Position numbers and translations under genes: made by a program
The notes under the pieces: generated by a model
What the model was told of the DNA's origin: nothing
The model's database searches: none
Seen by the model: the letters and a program-made list of their open reading frames with translations, nothing else
Assembly: GCA_021828105.1 (NCBI GenBank)
Contig: JAKATG010000007.1
Location: forward strand, 255,229 to 319,228
Reading direction: 5' to 3'
DNA from: Taklimakanibacter sp021828105
Lineage (GTDB): Bacteria > Pseudomonadota > Alphaproteobacteria > Rhizobiales > Aestuariivirgaceae
Length of the DNA: 64,000 nt
Shown: piece after piece, positions 33,666 to 41,291 of the stretch
Layout of the letters: every line of letters starts with the position of its first letter
How positions within the stretch are numbered: position 1 is the stretch's first letter

Positions 33666-35282
33666 ATGAAGATGAAATTGGGCTCGCAGTTTTCCTATAA
33701 GAGGCCGGATCCGGTCGTGGCCGAGATCCGGCGGATCGGTTCGCTGATGGAGCGTAACGATCTTGCCGCAGCCGAGACCGAAGCCCTCAAACTCCTCAAG
33801 GCCAATCCGCGGAGGCCCGACGTCCATAACATATTGGGCGTCGCCTATGTCCGACAGGACAAGAATAGACTGGCCGTTCCCCATTTCGAATTCGCCGTCA
33901 AGGCGGAGCCGGAGAATGCGCATTATCTGAACAATCTCGGGCGTCTCTATATCGATCTTCATCTCATCGAACTGGCTCTGCCTTTCCTTCACAAGGCGCT
34001 GGCGATCAAGCCCGATCTCTCGGCGGCCCTTCTCGCTATCGGCAAATACTACAATGAGGTCGGCAAGGCCGAAAAGGCGCTGCCCTATCTCGAGCGTCTT
34101 CACAAGATCATGCCGGGTGACAGCGACGTGAAGCGGGAGCTTGCGGAGAGCCTCGATGCCCACGGCAAGGGTGATGCGGCGAGCGTGCTCTATCAAGAGC
34201 TACGGCAGTCGCGATCAAACAACCGCATCGGATCATATTACTATTTCTCGCGAAACCCTCCCCCCGAAGGGGATGCCGCGATCACCGCCGAAATCGAGCA
34301 GCTTTTGGCAAACGACAAGCTCAAAGAGGAGGGACGCAGCCGGCTCCACACCGCCCTCGGCTTCATTCACGAGAGGGCACGCAACTATCCCCTGGCCTTT
34401 TCGCATTTCGACCAGGCCAACCGGCTGTCCACGGGCAGTTTTGACATCGGAAAATACCGCGCCTGGGTGGACAGGCTCATCGAGATTGTCACTCCGGGCT
34501 TTTTCCGCGAACGCTCCGCCGTTGGAAATCCAAGCCCGCTCCCTGTCCTTGTCGTCGGCATGCCGCGCTCGGGCACGACACTCACGGAGCAGATTATCGC
34601 CAGCCATGGCCGGGCGGGCGGAGCTGGCGAGCTCTTGCGAATCGGGCTGTTCGTCAATCGGCTCGACTATGGTCCTCGCCGCGATATCAGCAAGTTCATG
34701 GCGTCGCTCGGCGCTCTGGGGGACAAGGGCCTGCGCGAGATGGGCGACAATTACGTCGACCTGCTCAAGTTCCACGCCCCCAAGGCGGAACGTGTCGTCG
34801 ACAAGCTACCGCATAATTTCGAGAATCTGGCATTCCTGGCTCTGATGTGTCCCGAGGCGCGCATCGTCCATTGCTCGCGCAATCCGGTCGATACCTGCTG
34901 GTCATGCTTCCAGAATCCGCTCAATGAAGCTCACGGCTACAGCAGGAACCTTACGGATCTGGGCCTCTATTATCGCGAATACAAGCGGCTCATGGATCAT
35001 TGGAAAACGGTGGTGCCCCTGAGAATCTATGAGCTGAACTATGAGCAGCTCACGGCGGACTTCGAGAACGAAGCCAGGAAGCTGATCGACTTCATCGGGC
35101 TGCCGTGGGACGACGCCTGCCTCAAGTTCCATGAAGCGGGACGAACGGTCCGCACCTTCAGCCGGCAGCAGGTCAGGAACCCGATCTATAGCAGCTCGGT
35201 CGAGCGCTGGCGGCGCTATGAGACGGAGCTCGCCCCGCTTCTGACCGCCCTTGGCGATCTCGTTCAAAGCAAACCCCAATGA
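33666..35282 (+). CDS. TPR-repeat sulfotransferase family protein
   Basis: A 538-residue protein. Residues 20-180 form TPR helical hairpins (PDVHNILGVAYVRQDKNRLAVPHFEFAV, HYLNNLGRLYIDLHLIELALPFLHKAL). From about residue 295 is a sulfotransferase domain with the 5' PAPS loop VGMPRSGTTLTEQI and the 3' phosphate-binding CSRNPVDTCWSCFQNPL. Such TPR sulfotransferases modify peptides or carbohydrates; the acceptor is unknown. Its TGA overlaps the ATG of the ureidoglycine aminohydrolase by four bases. ATG 33666 is preferred over an upstream open frame. Confidence 0.85.
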   Translation: MKMKLGSQFSYKRPDPVVAEIRRIGSLMERNDLAAAETEALKLLKANPRRPDVHNILGVAYVRQDKNRLAVPHFEFAVKAEPENAHYLNNLGRLYIDLHLIELALPFLHKALAIKPDLSAALLAIGKYYNEVGKAEKALPYLERLHKIMPGDSDVKRELAESLDAHGKGDAASVLYQELRQSRSNNRIGSYYYFSRNPPPEGDAAITAEIEQLLANDKLKEEGRSRLHTALGFIHERARNYPLAFSHFDQANRLSTGSFDIGKYRAWVDRLIEIVTPGFFRERSAVGNPSPLPVLVVGMPRSGTTLTEQIIASHGRAGGAGELLRIGLFVNRLDYGPRRDISKFMASLGALGDKGLREMGDNYVDLLKFHAPKAERVVDKLPHNFENLAFLALMCPEARIVHCSRNPVDTCWSCFQNPLNEAHGYSRNLTDLGLYYREYKRLMDHWKTVVPLRIYELNYEQLTADFENEARKLIDFIGLPWDDACLKFHEAGRTVRTFSRQQVRNPIYSSSVERWRRYETELAPLLTALGDLVQSKPQ

Positions 35283-36109
35283 CCTCCGGAAAATACTTTT
35301 CCGCGCTCGGCGGCCACCCGGCGCAGAGCGAGCTTCTGACCGGCCGCGCGGCCTTCACGGAAGCCTATGCCGTCATTCCGAAAGGCGTGATGCGCGATAT
35401 CGTGGCGAGCGCCTTGCCGTTCTGGGAAAAGACCCGGGCCTGGATCATCGCGCGGTCGCTCTCGGGCTTCGCCGAGACCTTCTCGCAATACATCATGGAA
35501 GTCGGTCCCGGCGGGGGCAGCACGCGGCCCGAAACCGACGGCAATGCGGAAGCGGGATTGTTCGTCGTCGAGGGCAGCCTGGCGTTGACGATCGAAGGCA
35601 AGCGGCATGAGATGACGCCCGGTTTCTTTGCCTTCATTCCACCGGGCACCCGTTGGTCGGTCCGCAACGAGGCCTCAGGCCCCGCCAAGTTCCACTGGAT
35701 CCGCAAATCCTACGAGGCGGTCGAGGGCCTCGAAAAACCGGAGGCCCTTGTCGCCAATGAGCGCGACATCAAGCCCGACCCCATGCCCGGCACCGACGGT
35801 CGATGGGCGACCACGCGCTTTGTCGATCCTCGGGATCTCAGGCACGACATGCATGTGACGATCGTCACACTCGAGCCAGGCGCGGTGATTCCCTTCGCCG
35901 AGACCCATGTGATGGAACACGGCCTCTATGTGCTCGAAGGCAAGGCGGTCTATCGGCTGAACCAGGACTGGGTGGAAGTGGAGGCCGGCGATTTCATGTG
36001 GCTCAGGGCCTTCTGCCCGCAAGCCTGCTATGCCGGCGGACCGGGGCGCTTCCGCTACCTTCTCTACAAGGATGTGAACCGGCATGCGCGGTTAAATTGG
36101 CTTCGTTAG
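35279..36109 (+). CDS. allE: (S)-ureidoglycine aminohydrolase (bicupin)
   Basis: A 276-residue two-cupin enzyme that releases ammonia from (S)-ureidoglycine in allantoin breakdown. The C-terminal cupin holds the metal motif ETHVMEHGLYVLEGK and the later Gln in FCPQACYAGG, as in AllE/UGHY, where Mn is bound. The N-terminal cupin (GNAEAGLFVVEGSLALTIEG) is the structural half. It is coupled by ATGA to the TPR-sulfotransferase gene, an uncommon partner, and no other allantoin gene is near. Confidence 0.85.
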   Translation: MTSGKYFSALGGHPAQSELLTGRAAFTEAYAVIPKGVMRDIVASALPFWEKTRAWIIARSLSGFAETFSQYIMEVGPGGGSTRPETDGNAEAGLFVVEGSLALTIEGKRHEMTPGFFAFIPPGTRWSVRNEASGPAKFHWIRKSYEAVEGLEKPEALVANERDIKPDPMPGTDGRWATTRFVDPRDLRHDMHVTIVTLEPGAVIPFAETHVMEHGLYVLEGKAVYRLNQDWVEVEAGDFMWLRAFCPQACYAGGPGRFRYLLYKDVNRHARLNWLR

Positions 36110-36206
36110 AGCATCCGGCCCGATAAGCTCGTGGACGAATGCGCGAGAAGCCGATATCAATTGCCAGGCAAGCGGCAATAGAAGACAGCCATTGTCATTC
36201 ATTCAT

Positions 36207-36246
36207 CTCCCCTCCCGCCGGGCTTTCTGGATCGGACTGAGGGGAG
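36207..36246. repeat. Inverted repeat before the AT-richer cassette
   Basis: CTCCCCTC (36207-36214) and GAGGGGAG (36239-36246) are perfect 8-base inverted repeats around a 24-base loop. They lie just upstream of the membrane-protein pair and downstream of allE; they may end allE transcription or mark a junction. Confidence 0.5.
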
Positions 36247-36340
36247 GTGTCGGTCATTCCAATTCGTGCGTGTTTCTCTGTTGAGTCTTTCTCGGTTAAT
36301 TGACGAGGTTCCTGGGAGGACCTCATTGCTGAGGCGAAAC

Positions 36341-37222
36341 ATGGATAGCCGGTTTATCCGCACCGTAGATCAACGCTACGATGAAATGCCAAAAACCAAT
36401 CCGTATTTTTCAAAGCTTTCACAATTATATGAAGCGAGCGGAGCCAGATATCGTGTGCCGCTGACCGTGGCTATTCTATCAGTGGCCTTTCAGGAACACC
36501 CGCTCTGGATTGGCTCATATGTCAAAGTGCATTTGTACGGTCGGTTTACTCTCGACGTGTTGGGCGCGGGGCTTGTACTGTCTTCCGTGCTCGCCGCATG
36601 GGCCCGCACAAGCAGATTGGCGGTCGGGCTCTTTATCGCCATAGCAGCGCTTGCGATCCTGCCGGATTGGGCCATGCTCGCCAATCACACCTATCTTGCA
36701 CTCTGGTCCATACCAATCGCACTCCTGTTCAAAGATTGGTGGACGTCGGATCTCTATGCTTATTATCTGAGGATAACTCTTGGGATAGTGATGCTTGCCG
36801 CGTTTTCCCAGAAAATCTTGGCAGGCAGCTACGTAGATGGCTCATTCATTGCGTGGCTCAGCACGGGCGGCTCAACGACCGAGAGATTGTTTTCATTTCT
36901 GTGTGACGGCACTTCGACTACTCCCTGCATATATTATCGAGCGATCTCGATATTCATACTTGTCTGGCAGCTTGCTGTCGGCATTCTTCTGCTGCTTGGA
37001 TTGAATTCACTCGTCTTTCTCGCCATCGAGATCGGTTTTCTTCTGGGAGCCGGAGTCTATGCCGATGAGATGAATTTTCAGATCCTGAACATCGCCCTGC
37101 TTTGCATCGTTTTCCGCTTTGGCATGCCCTTGTGGTTGCTCGTCGGTAGCGTGATCCTTCTCGCCGTCGATGTTTACCGTCTATCCAACCTTCTAAACAT
37201 GGTGCTGAGCTATGCTGCATAG
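36341..37222 (+). CDS. Integral membrane protein, HTTM/DoxX-like (unknown function)
   Basis: A 293-residue protein with about seven or eight hydrophobic segments. It resembles the transmembrane part of HTTM/vitamin K-dependent carboxylase-like bacterial proteins, though the catalytic residues of that family are not evident. ATG 36341 has GAGG six bases upstream; TTG 36326 with a strong GGGAGGA site and GTG 36266 are alternatives in frame. The gene is visibly less GC-rich than its neighbours, and its end overlaps the next frame by 11 bases, so the pair forms one unit that may have been acquired. Confidence 0.7.
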   Translation: MDSRFIRTVDQRYDEMPKTNPYFSKLSQLYEASGARYRVPLTVAILSVAFQEHPLWIGSYVKVHLYGRFTLDVLGAGLVLSSVLAAWARTSRLAVGLFIAIAALAILPDWAMLANHTYLALWSIPIALLFKDWWTSDLYAYYLRITLGIVMLAAFSQKILAGSYVDGSFIAWLSTGGSTTERLFSFLCDGTSTTPCIYYRAISIFILVWQLAVGILLLLGLNSLVFLAIEIGFLLGAGVYADEMNFQILNIALLCIVFRFGMPLWLLVGSVILLAVDVYRLSNLLNMVLSYAA

Positions 37223-37706
37223 CACAAAGTGGCGGAAATGGACTGTCGTCGGTCTGCTGGCCCTTCACACTGTCTGGATCGGAATCCACCTGCGTCTGGT
37301 CGCAACTGACCAGATAAATCCGTGGCGGCTCGGAGGATATGGCATGTACACGGTTCCCGTTCCCGCCCCGAGTCTTAAAGTTTATTTTGCAGAGTTCCCG
37401 AATGTGCCTCTACCGGTGAAGAGGCTGCAATATGAAGCGGCCACCCGCTTCACCAACCCGGGAAGAACGTTCCGCTGCGCCGACATTTCATCGGCATCGC
37501 TGCGCAGATTCTTTGGCGAAAACGGCAGTCTGATCGGCAGGAAATTGTTGTTTGTGTATACCGAGCGGCGGTTTGTTCACGCTCCTCCATTCATTGAAAA
37601 GCAAACGCAAGGGGTGGTCGAAGTGAACTGGCTGGATGGACGGCGCCTTACCTACATCAGCAGGTTTTGCGGCAGGGAACGGACCGGCTCAGTGGTCCTG
37701 TCATGA
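37212..37706 (+). CDS. Small membrane-anchored partner protein of the HTTM-like gene
   Basis: A 164-residue protein with one N-terminal membrane segment (VVGLLALHTVWIGIHLRLV) and a probable external domain with NPWRLGGYGMYT and two Cys (CADIS, FCGRE). It overlaps the upstream membrane protein by 11 bases. No known enzymatic motif is visible. Short proteins with this NPW-GMYT-like segment occur next to HTTM-like membrane genes in other genomes to my knowledge, but I cannot name the family with confidence. Confidence 0.65.
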   Translation: MLHSTKWRKWTVVGLLALHTVWIGIHLRLVATDQINPWRLGGYGMYTVPVPAPSLKVYFAEFPNVPLPVKRLQYEAATRFTNPGRTFRCADISSASLRRFFGENGSLIGRKLLFVYTERRFVHAPPFIEKQTQGVVEVNWLDGRRLTYISRFCGRERTGSVVLS

Positions 37707-37792
37707 ACGCATCCGTGATTGTCCTGGTCTATAGCCGGGAGCCGTCCTTGCGCCGCTATTGCAAAGCACCTGCCGACCGCAAAGCTTATTGA
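37703..37792 (+). pseudogene. Short frame at the end of the AT-richer cassette, possibly a truncated third gene
   Basis: ATG 37703 overlaps the stop of the 164-residue gene by four bases and encodes MNASVIVLVYSREPSLRRYCKAPADRKAY, then stops. The hydrophobic strand-like opening followed by a basic tail could be the cut N-terminus of a larger enzyme. It may also be a chance frame. Confidence 0.3.
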
Positions 37793-37810
37793 GCCGGGTT
37801 TAGGGCGACC

Positions 37811-38251
37811 CTACATCGGCTCGAAGGTGGCGCTGCCGGCCGAATAGGCCCCTTGCGCGGTCTGCTTGAACGGATGGCATTCGGTGCGGGTTCCCCTGGG
37901 CAGGAAGCTCGTGGGATTGAACGCCTCGCACAGCGATCCATCGCTCGCCTGCCAGATGCCGGTCCCCTCGCCCTTGCCGCTCTCCTGGTAGCTGAAGGTC
38001 CCGTCGCTGTTGAAGGTCGTCGTCCCGGTGCGGTTGACGGGGCGGGTGTAGCGGAAGCTGTTGCCCGACAGGACGCGCATGATATCGCCGGCCTTCATCG
38101 GGCCCGTGGGAACGGTCGTCGGCGGCGGCTCGGTGACGGTCGGCCCGGTCCCCGTGTCGACACTCTTGTCGGAAGAGCTGCAGGCGGCAAGCAGGCCCGC
38201 GGCCAAGACGACCGCGGCCCAGCCGGGAACTGCGCTCAAGGGCTTCCGCAT
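37811..38251 (-). CDS. Small lipoprotein coupled to the L,D-transpeptidase
   Basis: A 146-residue protein with a lipobox LAAC (VVLAAGLLAACSSSD), then a Thr/Pro-rich linker and a small beta domain with two Cys (LCEAF, ECHPF). Its ATG overlaps the stop of the L,D-transpeptidase by one base. It is probably an outer- or inner-membrane lipoprotein working with peptidoglycan remodelling, but no direct motif shows the job. Confidence 0.72.
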   Translation of the reverse strand: MRKPLSAVPGWAAVVLAAGLLAACSSSDKSVDTGTGPTVTEPPPTTVPTGPMKAGDIMRVLSGNSFRYTRPVNRTGTTTFNSDGTFSYQESGKGEGTGIWQASDGSLCEAFNPTSFLPRGTRTECHPFKQTAQGAYSAGSATFEPM

Positions 38252-38880
38252 CACCAGCCCTCCGCCATGACCACGACCCGGCTGCCGACGGGGGCGCGGC
38301 GATAGAGCTCGATGATGTCCTGGTTGAGCATGCGGATGCAACCGGAAGAGGCATTCTTGCCGATCGACATCGGCTCGTTGGTGCCGTGGATGCGGTAGAG
38401 CGTGTCGTTGCCGTTCTGGAACAGATAGAGCGCCCTGGCGCCCAGCGGGTTTTCGGGGCCGCCCGGCATGCCGTTCTTCCATTTCGCCTTTTCCGGGCTC
38501 CGCTCGATCATGTCCTTGGGCGGCGTCCAGCGCGGCCACATCACCTTGCGGCCGACATCGGCGAGGCCCGCCCAGCGGAAGCCGTCGCGGCCGACGGCGC
38601 AGCCGAAGCGCAGGGCCTGCTGGCCTTCGAGGACGATGAAAAGCTGGCGGCTGCCGGTGTTGACGATCACCGTGCCCGGCCAATGCCGGGTCTGGTAGGG
38701 AACGACGGCCCGGCGATATTGCTTGGGCAGCTTCTTCTCGTCGAAAGGCGGCAGCGGATAGGGATCGTCCAGGTCCTGGTCGGCCCAGGCGGCCGTGGTG
38801 GAAAGGCTCACCGGCGCGGACGCACAGCTCGCCAGGGCTCCGCCGATAAAATGACGGCGCGTTAAGGCTGGTCCAGACAC
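38251..38880 (-). CDS. L,D-transpeptidase (YkuD family), Tat-exported
   Basis: A 209-residue enzyme forming 3-3 peptidoglycan crosslinks or attaching proteins to peptidoglycan. The catalytic motif HGTNEPMSIGKNASSGCIRM holds the His and the nucleophile Cys. The N-terminus TRRHFIGGALAS is a twin-arginine signal. GTG 38880 is preferred to ATG 38946: a perfect AGGAGG lies 8 bases before it, and the signal peptide then starts at residue 7. Confidence 0.88.
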   Translation of the reverse strand: MSGPALTRRHFIGGALASCASAPVSLSTTAAWADQDLDDPYPLPPFDEKKLPKQYRRAVVPYQTRHWPGTVIVNTGSRQLFIVLEGQQALRFGCAVGRDGFRWAGLADVGRKVMWPRWTPPKDMIERSPEKAKWKNGMPGGPENPLGARALYLFQNGNDTLYRIHGTNEPMSIGKNASSGCIRMLNQDIIELYRRAPVGSRVVVMAEGW

Positions 38881-38888
38881 GATTTGTT

Positions 38889-38894
38889 CCTCCT
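38889..38894 (-). promoter_or_regulatory. Ribosome binding site deciding the L,D-transpeptidase start
   Basis: The minus strand reads AGGAGG, 8 bases before GTG 38880. This is the strongest site upstream of the conserved Tat signal and outranks the ATG 22 codons upstream. Confidence 0.75.
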
Positions 38895-39354
38895 CAGACA
38901 CTTTTCCCCAAGCACTGCATGCCCACATGGCAAGACTGCGGCACATAGACTAGAGCCTTTTCACCCCAGTGTTAATCGGTCGAAAGGTGTGAGGCCTGAG
39001 GGCGCCGATTTCACTAAAATCGCACGCAATGCGTTAACAACCCATCAAGGCTAACGGCTGATTAACGTGAATCACCCGTCATGAAATGATACGTTGCCGA
39101 TCGAGATGGGACGGCCGATCGACCCCCCGATATTTTCTCTCCCCGTCTCCTGACAGCACCTGACTTTCATTTGCCCCGCGCTTCGCGGGGCTTTCTTTTG
39201 GCGGCCCGGCGCTTCCGCCGTTAAGACCGTTTGAACCATCCGAGCCGCAGACATTCGCCGGTGCGCTAGGCTTTTACCTCGGCTTATTTTTCGTCGTGAT
39301 ATGGCGCGGATAGATCCGATTCCTCTTTGCGAGGAAGGTCAATGGGGGCATCAC
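38895..39354. other. Gene-free region between the L,D-transpeptidase and the sugar transferase
   Basis: No protein gene is supported. It holds a run of partial inverted repeats near 39035-39065 (GTTAAC and GATTAAC blocks), two copies of GCCGATCGA about 39096-39121, and a strong hairpin with a T-rich tail at 39174-39198. The hairpin points to a short transcript on the plus strand, a small RNA or a leader of the downstream gene. Confidence 0.4.
39174..39198 (+). terminator. Terminator-like hairpin upstream of the sugar transferase
   Basis: CCCCGCG (39174-39180) and CGCGGGG (39184-39190) form a perfect seven-pair stem with a three-base loop, then CTTTCTTTT. No plus-strand gene precedes it, so it should end a small RNA or an untranslated leader. 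Confidence 0.65.
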
Positions 39355-40794
39355 ATGATCGAAAGACCGGGGACGCCGCGCTCGCCCTATATCGATGTGG
39401 AAGTGGCGCAACGCCTGCTCAAGGCGTTCGACTTCATCATCCTCGGCCTCGGCGCGCTCGCCATCACGTTCGACACCGCGGGTCTCGCTTCTGCACCCGA
39501 CAACGACGCGCTTGTCGGCTTCTTCTGCCTCGAGCTGGTGCTGCTCAGCATGCTCGCCTTGCGCAGCCTCGGTCTCTACGAGATTGCCTCGTTGCGCAGC
39601 GGTTTCAGATCCATCGCCCTATCGCTCGCCGTCTGTCTCGTCTGCGGCGCGCTCAATCATCTCGTGGCGAAGGTTACGGGGCTTCTCGATCTGCCCGTGC
39701 AATGGTTTACCGCCTGGGCCCTCTTCACCGCGCTCTACTTTGCCGCGACTCGCGGCATCGCCGCTTTGTGGGCGGCACCTCTCGATCGCGCCGGCCGCTT
39801 CCGTCGCCGCATCGCCATTGTCGGTGGCGGCAAAGCAGCCGAGGAAGCTATCGCCACGCTCGAAGCCTCGCCCGATCTCGATATCGACATCGTCGGGCTC
39901 TTCGACGACCGTTTCGATGACCGCAGTCCGCAATCGATCGGTACCCACAAGAAGCTAGGCTCGATCAGCGAGCTCGCCTTTTTCGCGCGCGAGCATCGGG
40001 TCGATCTGATCATCGTCGCCATCCCCCTCTCCGCCGAAGCGAGGCTCCTGCAGATCCTGAAACGGCTGTGGGAGCTCCCCGTCGACATCCGAATCAGTGG
40101 CCAGGCCTCCAAGCTCAAATTGAGCCCGCGCGCCTATACCCAGCTCGGAAACCTGCCCTTGCTCGCGGTCTTCGACCGGCCGCTCACCGGCTGGGGATCG
40201 TTCCTCAAATCGACGATGGACCGGGGCCTCGCCGTCCTCCTCATCGTGGTCCTGTCACCGATCCTCGCCTTGACGGCGCTCGCGGTCAGGCTCGACAGCA
40301 AGGGACCGATCCTGTTCAAGCAGCGCCGCTACGGCTTCAACAACGAGCTCATCGAGGTCTATAAATTCCGCTCGATGTATGCCGATCGAAGCGACGCCAA
40401 CGCCATCCGGCTGGTGAGCAAGGGCGACCCGCGCGTGACCCCCGTCGGGCGCTTTATCCGCAAGACCTCGATTGACGAATTACCCCAGCTTTTCAATGTT
40501 TTAACCGGTCAGCTCTCACTCGTCGGACCACGCCCGCATGCCACCCAGGCCAAGGCCCAGGACGCCCTCTACGAGCAGGTCGTCGACGGCTATTTTGCCC
40601 GCCATCGGGTGAAGCCCGGCATCACCGGCTGGGCGCAAATAAATGGCTGGCGCGGCGAGACCGACACCAAGGAAAAGATCGAGCAACGCGTGCTGCACGA
40701 TCTCGACTATATCGACCAGTGGTCGCTCGGCTTCGATCTTTATATCCTCGCCAAGACGCCGCTGGCGCTGCTTAAGACCCAGAACGCCTATTGA
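39355..40794 (+). CDS. Undecaprenyl-phosphate sugar-1-phosphate transferase (WcaJ/ExoY-like)
   Basis: A 479-residue membrane enzyme that starts polysaccharide repeat units on undecaprenyl phosphate. The N-terminal half has about four hydrophobic segments and a nucleotide-binding-like domain (IAIVGGGKAAEEAIATLEA); the C-terminal catalytic part has the motifs FKQRRYGFNN, RSMYADRSD, RKTSIDELPQL and LSLVGPRPH. It begins with ATG 39355, with GGGGG about 10 bases upstream; ATG 39301 is an alternative. No other polysaccharide genes are in the window. Confidence 0.87.
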   Translation: MIERPGTPRSPYIDVEVAQRLLKAFDFIILGLGALAITFDTAGLASAPDNDALVGFFCLELVLLSMLALRSLGLYEIASLRSGFRSIALSLAVCLVCGALNHLVAKVTGLLDLPVQWFTAWALFTALYFAATRGIAALWAAPLDRAGRFRRRIAIVGGGKAAEEAIATLEASPDLDIDIVGLFDDRFDDRSPQSIGTHKKLGSISELAFFAREHRVDLIIVAIPLSAEARLLQILKRLWELPVDIRISGQASKLKLSPRAYTQLGNLPLLAVFDRPLTGWGSFLKSTMDRGLAVLLIVVLSPILALTALAVRLDSKGPILFKQRRYGFNNELIEVYKFRSMYADRSDANAIRLVSKGDPRVTPVGRFIRKTSIDELPQLFNVLTGQLSLVGPRPHATQAKAQDALYEQVVDGYFARHRVKPGITGWAQINGWRGETDTKEKIEQRVLHDLDYIDQWSLGFDLYILAKTPLALLKTQNAY

Positions 40795-40865
40795 GGTTTT
40801 GGCCCCTCATGCACAGGGTCGATATTCGCTCTTTACCCCAGGCGGGAGAGGTATAGACTCCCACC

Positions 40866-40883
40866 AGCTGCGGTAACGCAGCT
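40866..40883 (+). promoter_or_regulatory. Hairpin in the leader of the small glycine-rich protein
   Basis: AGCTGCG (40866-40872) and CGCAGCT (40877-40883) form a perfect seven-pair stem with a GTAA tetraloop, 28 bases before the start codon. TATAGA at 40852-40857 is a possible -10. It may stabilise the mRNA 5' end. Confidence 0.4.
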
Positions 40884-40910
40884 CTGGGCAACTATTAGAG
40901 GGGTCAAGTC

Positions 40911-41222
40911 ATGGATTGGATCGGCCTTATCATTCAGTTGGTTTTGGGTGCGGTGGGTGGCAATGTCGGCGGTGCCGTGGTCAAGAATTCAAGCCTCGGC
41001 TCGACGGGCAACTCGATCGTCGGCGCCATCGGCGGCATCGTTCTCGGTCAGATTCTGAGCTCGCTCACCGGGGGTGCTGTCCCACCTGCTGATCCGGCGG
41101 CGGCAGCGGCCGCTACGGGCGGCATCGGCGCCATCATTCAGAATGTCGTCGGTGGCGGCGTCGGCGGCGCAGTCCTCCAGGTAATCGCGGGCCTCATCAA
41201 GAATTCGATGAGCAAAGCCTGA
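40911..41222 (+). CDS. Small glycine-rich membrane protein (unknown)
   Basis: A 103-residue protein very rich in Gly, Ala and Val with repeated GG pairs (VLGAVGGNVGGAVV, GAIGGIVLGQIL, VVGGGVGGAVLQVIAGLI). The sequence could form two or three packed membrane helices with GxxxG contacts, or a glycine-zipper pore. A GAGGGGTC site precedes the start and a perfect terminator follows, so it is a separate transcript. I do not recognise the family. Confidence 0.7.
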   Translation: MDWIGLIIQLVLGAVGGNVGGAVVKNSSLGSTGNSIVGAIGGIVLGQILSSLTGGAVPPADPAAAAAATGGIGAIIQNVVGGGVGGAVLQVIAGLIKNSMSKA

Positions 41223-41243
41223 TCGAGTCTCCATCAAAATGCG

Positions 41244-41275
41244 AACGGGCGCCCGTAGGCGCCCGTTTTGTTTTG
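41244..41275 (+). terminator. Terminator after the small glycine-rich gene
   Basis: AACGGGCGCC (41244-41253) and GGCGCCCGTT (41258-41267) form a perfect ten-pair stem with loop CGTA, then TTGTTTT. It also lies at the 3' end of the convergent metallopeptidase. Confidence 0.85.
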
Positions 41276-41291
41276 GACAGAAGGCGCCCGC

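Noticed and set aside
37703..37792. 29-codon frame as a real third gene of the membrane cassette
   Set aside because: It is short and lacks a domain; only the overlap with the previous stop supports it, so it is listed at low confidence rather than as a gene.
38881..38946. ATG 38946 as the L,D-transpeptidase start
   Set aside because: No good ribosome site precedes it, while GTG 38880 has AGGAGG at 8 bases and puts the Tat signal at the N-terminus.
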